NCBI GenBank assembly: GCA_964639175.1
Contig: CAZXCE010000275.1
Location: forward strand, 1-10,470
Origin: JACQXX01 sp964639175
GTDB lineage: Bacteria; Acidobacteriota; Blastocatellia; Chloracidobacteriales; Chloracidobacteriaceae
Reading direction: 5' to 3'
Length of the DNA: 10,470 nucleotides
The notes beneath the pieces were generated by a model. That model searched no databases. It saw only the letters and a list, made by a program, of their open reading frames with translations, and was not told where the DNA came from. The position numbers and the translations under genes were made by a program. This document shows, one piece after another, positions 6,908-10,470 of the stretch (its first letter is position 1; each line of letters opens with the position of its first letter).

Positions 6908-9115
6908 TTACTCAATCGGTAACGGCAAAATTTCAGCGAGCCGGGTGTTGCGAGTACTGGCTTCCATCTTGCGCATCGCGGCGCCAATGGCGCGCTTGTT
7001 GCCGATCATGACAGCGGTTTTTTTGGCTCTGGTGAGTCCGGTATACACCAGATTCCGGCTGAGCACTGGCCAGGCTTGCGCGTGGAGGATCATCACCACG
7101 GCGGCATATTCCGACCCCTGGCTTTTGTGAACCGACATGGCAAAACCATGCCCCAGTTCGTTTAAATCGGCCCAGTCATATTCGACTTCACGTTCGGAAA
7201 ATTCGATCCAGACCGTGTGATTTTCGGTGTCAATATTGCGAATCAGGCCCACATCTCCATTAAACACTTCGAGTTGATAATTGTTGACCTTCTGAATGAC
7301 CTTGTCGCCTTCGCGAAAGACCCGACCCATTTTCTCGATTTGCTCTTTGTTTGAGGCAAAGGGATTGAGATGTTGCTGCAAGATCAGATTGAGTTCAGCC
7401 GCCCCCACCGAACCCCGGTTCATCGGGGTCAGCACCTGGATGTCAGCCAGCGGGTCATATCCAAACCGTTTAGGAAGGCTTCGAGTGACGGCATTGATCA
7501 GTAGCTTGTGAATATCTTCGGGTTCTTCGGCTTCGAGGTAATAACAATCAGTGACTTCAGCGCCACCTGGAGCAATCAAGCGTGGAAAGTGTCCATCGCG
7601 AATCCGATGGGCATTGGTAATAATGAGACTCCCTTGCGCCTGACGAAACACCTGGGTCAGTCGAATGACCGGAATTGATTTGGAATCAATCACATCGGCC
7701 AGCATTCGCCCTGGACCGACCGATGGCAACTGATCAACGTCGCCCACCAGCACCAGTTGTCCGGTGGATGGAACCGCTTTGAGCAGGTGTGAAGCCAGTA
7801 CGATGTCGAGCATTGACGCTTCATCAACAATCACCACATCGGCATCAAGCGGGAATTCGGCATTGCGGGTAAAGGCACGTTCCTTGGGGTCAAACGCCAG
7901 CAAGCGATGGAGCGTCCGGGCTTCGACGCCGGTCACTTCTGAGAGGCGTTGTGATGCCCGCCCGGTCGGACTGGCCAACTGGACCCGCTTCCCCATCGCG
8001 GTCAACAATTTCACCATGACCCGGAGCGTTGTGGTTTTTCCGCATCCAGGGCCACCAGTCAAAACCATCACCCGATGCTGAGTGGCCGTCAAAATCGCCA
8101 GTTTTTGTTCGTCAGAAAGTTCGAGCTTTTCTTTCCTGGTGTAGCGCTCAAGCCAGCTAAAGACTTTTAGTTCATCATAATTGAGCGGTCGAGCCAGCAA
8201 CCCGCGCAACAATCGGGACACATTTTGTTCGGCATACCACAGGGACGGCAGGTAAAACAATCGTTCTGGCTCGTCATCATCTGGTGCCGGTCGAACCTCA
8301 AGCTGGACTTCTTTTTCATGGGCCATTTGCATGGCCGTCCGCCGGATCAGTTCTGGAACGTTGGTTGTGAGCAGGGCTTCGGTTTCAGCAATGAGTTTTG
8401 ATTCAGGTAAAAAACAATGCCCGTTCTCGGTGGCATCTGACAGAATGTGGGTGATTCCGGCTCGAATCCGCTCGACTGAATCCGGTGCAATCCCCAGATT
8501 CGCGGCAATCTGATCAGCCGTTTTAAACCCGATGCCGTAAATGTCTCGCGCCAGTTGAAATGGGTTTTCTGAAACGGTTTGAATGGCGCGAGGACCATAT
8601 TCCTTAAAAATCTTGACCGCAAAATGCGTCGTCACTCCGTGCGATTGGAGAAAAAGCATGACTTCTTTGACGGCTTTTTGTTCAGCCCAGGCGCGGGTAA
8701 TCATCTGGACCCGCTTTTTGCCGATGCTGTCAACTTCCAGCAAACGCTCGATTTCGTTTTCAATAATGTCGAGTGTTTTGTCTTCAAAATGAGCCACGAT
8801 TCGTTTGGCGGTCACAGGTCCAATCCCTTTGATCAACCCCGAACCAAGATACTTTTCAATCCCGGCAATGGTGGCGGGCTTACACACTTCATAGGAACTG
8901 GTTTTAAATTGCGGGCCATATTGTTTATGGCTGATCCAGACTCCAGTTAACCGGAGGGTTTCTCCGGGTGTCATCGCTGGAAAATTTCCAGTGATTGTCA
9001 CCTGGTCTTTTTCGCCAGCCACGCGTAAACGAGCCACCGTGTAACCGCTATCTGCATTATGATAGGTTACACGTTCAACAACACCGACTAAAATTCTGGG
9101 TTGATTCGAGTCCAT
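6908..9115 (-). CDS. recD2: RecD2-type ATP-dependent 5'-3' DNA helicase
   Basis: A 735-residue superfamily 1B helicase, close to the usual length of RecD2, the RecD-like enzyme found without RecBC. An N-terminal OB-like region (about 8-75; GVVERVTYHNADSGYTVARL) is followed by helix-hairpin-helix elements (YLGSGLIKGIGPVTAKRIV, about 89-107, and VDSIGKKRV near 128-136). The motor motifs are in order: Walker A GGPGCGKT (354-361), Walker B DVVIVDEAS (426-434, with D431-E432), motif III LVLVGDVDQLPSVGPG (from 454), LTQVFRQ (motif IV region), and the C-terminal MSVHKSQGSEY (from 660) and YTGLTRAKK. RecD2 acts in replication-fork and repair DNA unwinding. The ATG is directly abutted by a CCCTGAA heptamer array, so there is no Shine-Dalgarno site. 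The N-terminal residues match the family start, and no better in-frame start exists downstream. Confidence 0.96.
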   Translation of the reverse strand: MDSNQPRILVGVVERVTYHNADSGYTVARLRVAGEKDQVTITGNFPAMTPGETLRLTGVWISHKQYGPQFKTSSYEVCKPATIAGIEKYLGSGLIKGIGPVTAKRIVAHFEDKTLDIIENEIERLLEVDSIGKKRVQMITRAWAEQKAVKEVMLFLQSHGVTTHFAVKIFKEYGPRAIQTVSENPFQLARDIYGIGFKTADQIAANLGIAPDSVERIRAGITHILSDATENGHCFLPESKLIAETEALLTTNVPELIRRTAMQMAHEKEVQLEVRPAPDDDEPERLFYLPSLWYAEQNVSRLLRGLLARPLNYDELKVFSWLERYTRKEKLELSDEQKLAILTATQHRVMVLTGGPGCGKTTTLRVMVKLLTAMGKRVQLASPTGRASQRLSEVTGVEARTLHRLLAFDPKERAFTRNAEFPLDADVVIVDEASMLDIVLASHLLKAVPSTGQLVLVGDVDQLPSVGPGRMLADVIDSKSIPVIRLTQVFRQAQGSLIITNAHRIRDGHFPRLIAPGGAEVTDCYYLEAEEPEDIHKLLINAVTRSLPKRFGYDPLADIQVLTPMNRGSVGAAELNLILQQHLNPFASNKEQIEKMGRVFREGDKVIQKVNNYQLEVFNGDVGLIRNIDTENHTVWIEFSEREVEYDWADLNELGHGFAMSVHKSQGSEYAAVVMILHAQAWPVLSRNLVYTGLTRAKKTAVMIGNKRAIGAAMRKMEASTRNTRLAEILPLPIE

Positions 9116-9116
9116 A

Positions 9117-9182
9117 GGGTTCAGGATTCAGGGCTCAGGGTTCAGGGTTCAGGGTTCAGGATTCAGGGTTCAGGGTTCAGGG
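9117..9182. repeat. TTCAGGG heptamer array (nine copies) abutting the recD2 start
   Basis: Nine 7-bp units run without interruption from 9120 to 9182, preceded by a partial GGG. Six are TTCAGGG or read in phase with it; variants are TTCAGGA (9120-9126, 9155-9161) and CTCAGGG (9134-9140). On the minus strand the array reads CCCTGAA and ends as CCCT plus one base-adjacent ATG of recD2, so it would form most or all of the leader. Confidence 0.95.
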
Positions 9183-9188
9183 TTTCGA

Positions 9189-9194
9189 AGTATA
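9189..9194 (-). promoter_or_regulatory. Candidate -10 hexamer for recD2
   Basis: The minus strand reads TATACT, a five-of-six match to the -10 consensus, just outside the heptamer array. Transcription from it would start about at the array edge. No good -35 lies 16-18 nt upstream, so this is tentative. Confidence 0.3.
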
Positions 9195-9399
9195 GCTTTT
9201 CAGATAAGTATTCCTTCGATCTGTACTTCATTGGAATTTCAGAAAATATTGAAGAATTTGGGGTTATTTTCCATGTTTTCCGCGTATTCCGTGGTTTCTT
9301 ATTCTGAAGCTCCACAAACGCAAGTCACTTCAACAATATCTTCACATCATCTTGTTATCCTACAAAAGCACGATTCAAATCAACCACACCTTATATCAT

Positions 9400-9432
9400 C
9401 TTGTCATCCTGGTCATTTTGTCACATTGTCAG
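9400..9432. repeat. TGTCA octamer-type repeat, second locus
   Basis: Four units of about 8 bp (TTGTCATC, CTGGTCAT, TTTGTCAC, ATTGTCAG) align, in inverted orientation, with the TGACAG repeat at 4457-4490. The copies have diverged, but spacing and order are kept. Confidence 0.6.
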
Positions 9433-9436
9433 AGTG

Positions 9437-9442
9437 TAAAAT
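9437..9442 (+). promoter_or_regulatory. Candidate -10 hexamer for the GntR gene
   Basis: TAAAAT matches the -10 consensus at five of six positions. A TTGTCA (9418-9423) lies only 13 nt upstream, too close for a standard -35. Transcription from here would start at about the first CCCTGAA unit, mirroring the arrangement on the recD2 side. Confidence 0.25.
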
Positions 9443-9447
9443 CCAAA

Positions 9448-9480
9448 CCCTGAACCCTGAACCCTGAATCCTGAATCCTG
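9448..9480. repeat. CCCTGAA heptamer array ahead of the GntR gene
   Basis: Three CCCTGAA units, one TCCTGAA and a partial TCCTG are followed by a run of six C and then 13 nt to the ATG at 9500. In the sense of the downstream gene it reads the same as the recD2-side array does relative to recD2. Confidence 0.95.
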
Positions 9481-9499
9481 CCCCCCAAATAGTCTTCCT

Positions 9500-10468
9500 A
9501 TGCAACTCTGGTTATCGAAAAGCAGCGAAGTTCCGATCCGCGAACAAATTACCACGCAGATCATGATGGCAATTGTCAGCAACGACCTTAAACCGGGTCA
9601 AAAGCTCCCGAGTACCCGCGAACTGGCGCGGCGATTTCGGATTCACGCCAACACAGTCAGTGCCGCGTATCGGGACCTGGCCAGGCGAAAGTGGGTTGAG
9701 TTCCGCAAAGGCAGCGGCGTGTATGTCAGAGAACTGGCTGGCGAGACCGAATTCAACAAACGGCTTCAACTTGACCAGATCATTTCGACCTTTATCAAAA
9801 TCGCTCGCCAGCAGGGGTTTTCACTGGCCGAAATCAAATCTTCAGTCCAGGAATGGATGGCGATTCAACCACCGGATCATTTTCTATTGATCGAACGCGA
9901 TCCAGAGTTTCGTCGCGTCCTGGTGGCAGAAATTACTGAATTTACGGGATTTCCAGCAATCGGTGCCGGACTCGAAGCCTGTTCGGATCCAAAAATGCTG
10001 GAAAATTCGGCACCGATTGCCATGTATGGCCTGGCCGAAGATGTGCGGGCGAAACTGCCGCCTGACTATAATTGCATGTTTTTGCGGGCCCAGTCAGTGC
10101 ATCAAACGCTCCCCGTCAAAGATATTCGGGCTGCTGATTCGGTGGTCACCGTGGTTTCACACTGGCCGGAGTTTTTGCGCTGGGCACACACCACCCTCGT
10201 GGCAGCAGGGGTTGATTCACTGGCACTCAACTTCCGCGATGCCCGCGAACCAGACTGGAATCGCGGCTTGCGCGCCTGTGGCTTCCTGCTCACTGACGCG
10301 TTAACAGCGAAACTGATCCCTTCAGACTGTAAAGCCTGGGTTTTCCGTGTGTTGTCTGATACCTCGTTGGCCGAATTGCGGACTTTTGTCGAACAGTTTT
10401 TACCTCAGAAAACAGGAACTGAAGAAAACGGGCTGGGGGCTGAGGGCAATCGAAAGGATGAGGGATGA
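9500..10468 (+). CDS. GntR-family transcriptional regulator with unrecognised C-terminal domain
   Basis: A 322-residue DNA-binding regulator. Residues about 8-76 form a GntR winged helix-turn-helix: VPIREQITTQIMMAIVSNDL, then LKPGQKLPSTRELARRFRI and HANTVSAAYRDLARRKWVEF, closing with the wing GSGVYV. The C-terminal 240 residues do not look like the aminotransferase domain of MocR proteins or the UTRA and FadR/FCD effector domains: there is no PLP-lysine SxxK-type site, and the length is wrong for FCD. I cannot assign a ligand. The stop codon lies two bases before the window end, and the last dozen residues come from a repeat element (see findings). No Shine-Dalgarno site precedes the ATG. The target could be its own promoter or the divergent recD2, but no operator is recognisable. 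Confidence 0.9.
   Translation: MQLWLSKSSEVPIREQITTQIMMAIVSNDLKPGQKLPSTRELARRFRIHANTVSAAYRDLARRKWVEFRKGSGVYVRELAGETEFNKRLQLDQIISTFIKIARQQGFSLAEIKSSVQEWMAIQPPDHFLLIERDPEFRRVLVAEITEFTGFPAIGAGLEACSDPKMLENSAPIAMYGLAEDVRAKLPPDYNCMFLRAQSVHQTLPVKDIRAADSVVTVVSHWPEFLRWAHTTLVAAGVDSLALNFRDAREPDWNRGLRACGFLLTDALTAKLIPSDCKAWVFRVLSDTSLAELRTFVEQFLPQKTGTEENGLGAEGNRKDEG
10444..10468. repeat. Second, inverted copy of the CATCCCT-type element
   Basis: This 25-nt segment is the reverse complement of 2289-2313 with one mismatch, ending in the heptamer units AGGATGA and GGGATGA. The preceding 15-20 nt (CGGGCTGGGGG region) also resemble the flank of the first copy. It overlaps the 3' end of the GntR gene, and the TGA at 10466-10468 lies inside the repeat. 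The element probably continues past the window. Confidence 0.9.
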
Positions 10469-10470
10469 GG

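Larger units (their letters stand above)
9152..9478. repeat. 34-bp inverted repeat formed by the two heptamer arrays
   Basis: The arms at 9152-9185 and 9445-9478 are reverse complements at 33 of 34 positions. The match includes the variant unit TTCAGGA in the corresponding place and the flanking TTT/AAA. The spacer is 259 bp. The shared variant and shared flank suggest an inverted duplication rather than two independent expansions. Confidence 0.93.
9116..9499. other. Divergent recD2/gntR intergenic region, 384 bp
   Basis: This region contains both leaders and must contain both promoters. Its ends are inverted CCCTGAA arrays. Between them (9186-9444) lie a run of TTCC-rich near-repeats (about 9266-9297), and the octamer-type TGTCA repeat at 9400-9432. 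Two small open frames on the plus strand translate the repeats into low-complexity protein and are not called as genes. Confidence 0.7.

Noticed and set aside
6747..7130. 127-codon plus-strand open frame
   Set aside because: Most of it is antisense to the 3' end of recD2 and the rest crosses the structured inverted repeat.
9117..9182. CRISPR array or telomere-like repeat
   Set aside because: Units are 7 bp and directly tandem with no spacers, so it is not CRISPR. TTCAGGG resembles telomere repeats only superficially, and the array is internal between two genes.
9101..9467. Two overlapping plus-strand open frames between recD2 and GntR
   Set aside because: The first starts inside recD2 and translates the TTCAGGG array (VQGSGFR repeats). 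The second covers other repeats. Neither has a ribosome binding site or family resemblance.
9584..10468. MocR-type aminotransferase fusion in the GntR protein
   Set aside because: The C-terminal part is only about 240 residues and lacks the PLP-lysine region, so a MocR assignment is not supported.

Overview
The window is about half G+C and holds five intact protein genes separated by 200-390 bp intergenic regions. It contains no rRNA, tRNA, CRISPR array or transposase gene that I can see. The gene content (DUF4139-type protein, SulP transporter, RecD2 helicase, and a GntR-type regulator with a long unrecognised C-terminal half) together with intergenic DNA full of short tandem repeats suggests an Acidobacteriota genome, perhaps Blastocatellia. 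That assignment rests on protein style and repeat style only and is tentative.

Layout from left to right: a CACTAAC heptamer array (56-94) and a short TTCATTC repeat; a cytoplasmic DUF4139-like protein on the minus strand (120-2099); a divergent intergenic region with a CATCCCT heptamer array inside an imperfect hairpin (2100-2488); a 654-residue alpha-helical protein made of two clear and one diverged copies of the same unit, joined by a proline-rich linker (2489-4453, plus); a region with an octamer-type TGACAG repeat, a perfect GC-rich hairpin and another TTCATTC-type heptamer run (4454-4683); a SulP anion transporter with a STAS domain (4684-6708, plus); a convergent intergenic region with a nested, multi-stem inverted repeat (6709-6907); a RecD2 helicase (6908-9115, minus); a divergent region whose two ends are inverted arrays of one heptamer, CCCTGAA (9116-9499); and a GntR-family regulator (9500-10468, plus).

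The genes do not form an obvious operon or pathway. Adjacent genes are divergent, convergent or separated by repeat-rich DNA, and RecD2 is a housekeeping DNA-repair helicase. The most unusual part of the window is the non-coding DNA. Four different 7-bp tandem repeat families and one roughly 8-bp family occur in it, and three of these occur at two separate places in the window. In the recD2/gntR divergent region the same repeat, in the same sense relative to each gene, runs up to or close to both start codons. At the right end a repeat copy has run into the 3' end of the GntR gene and supplies its last codons and stop. I found no defence, secretion or biosynthetic system.
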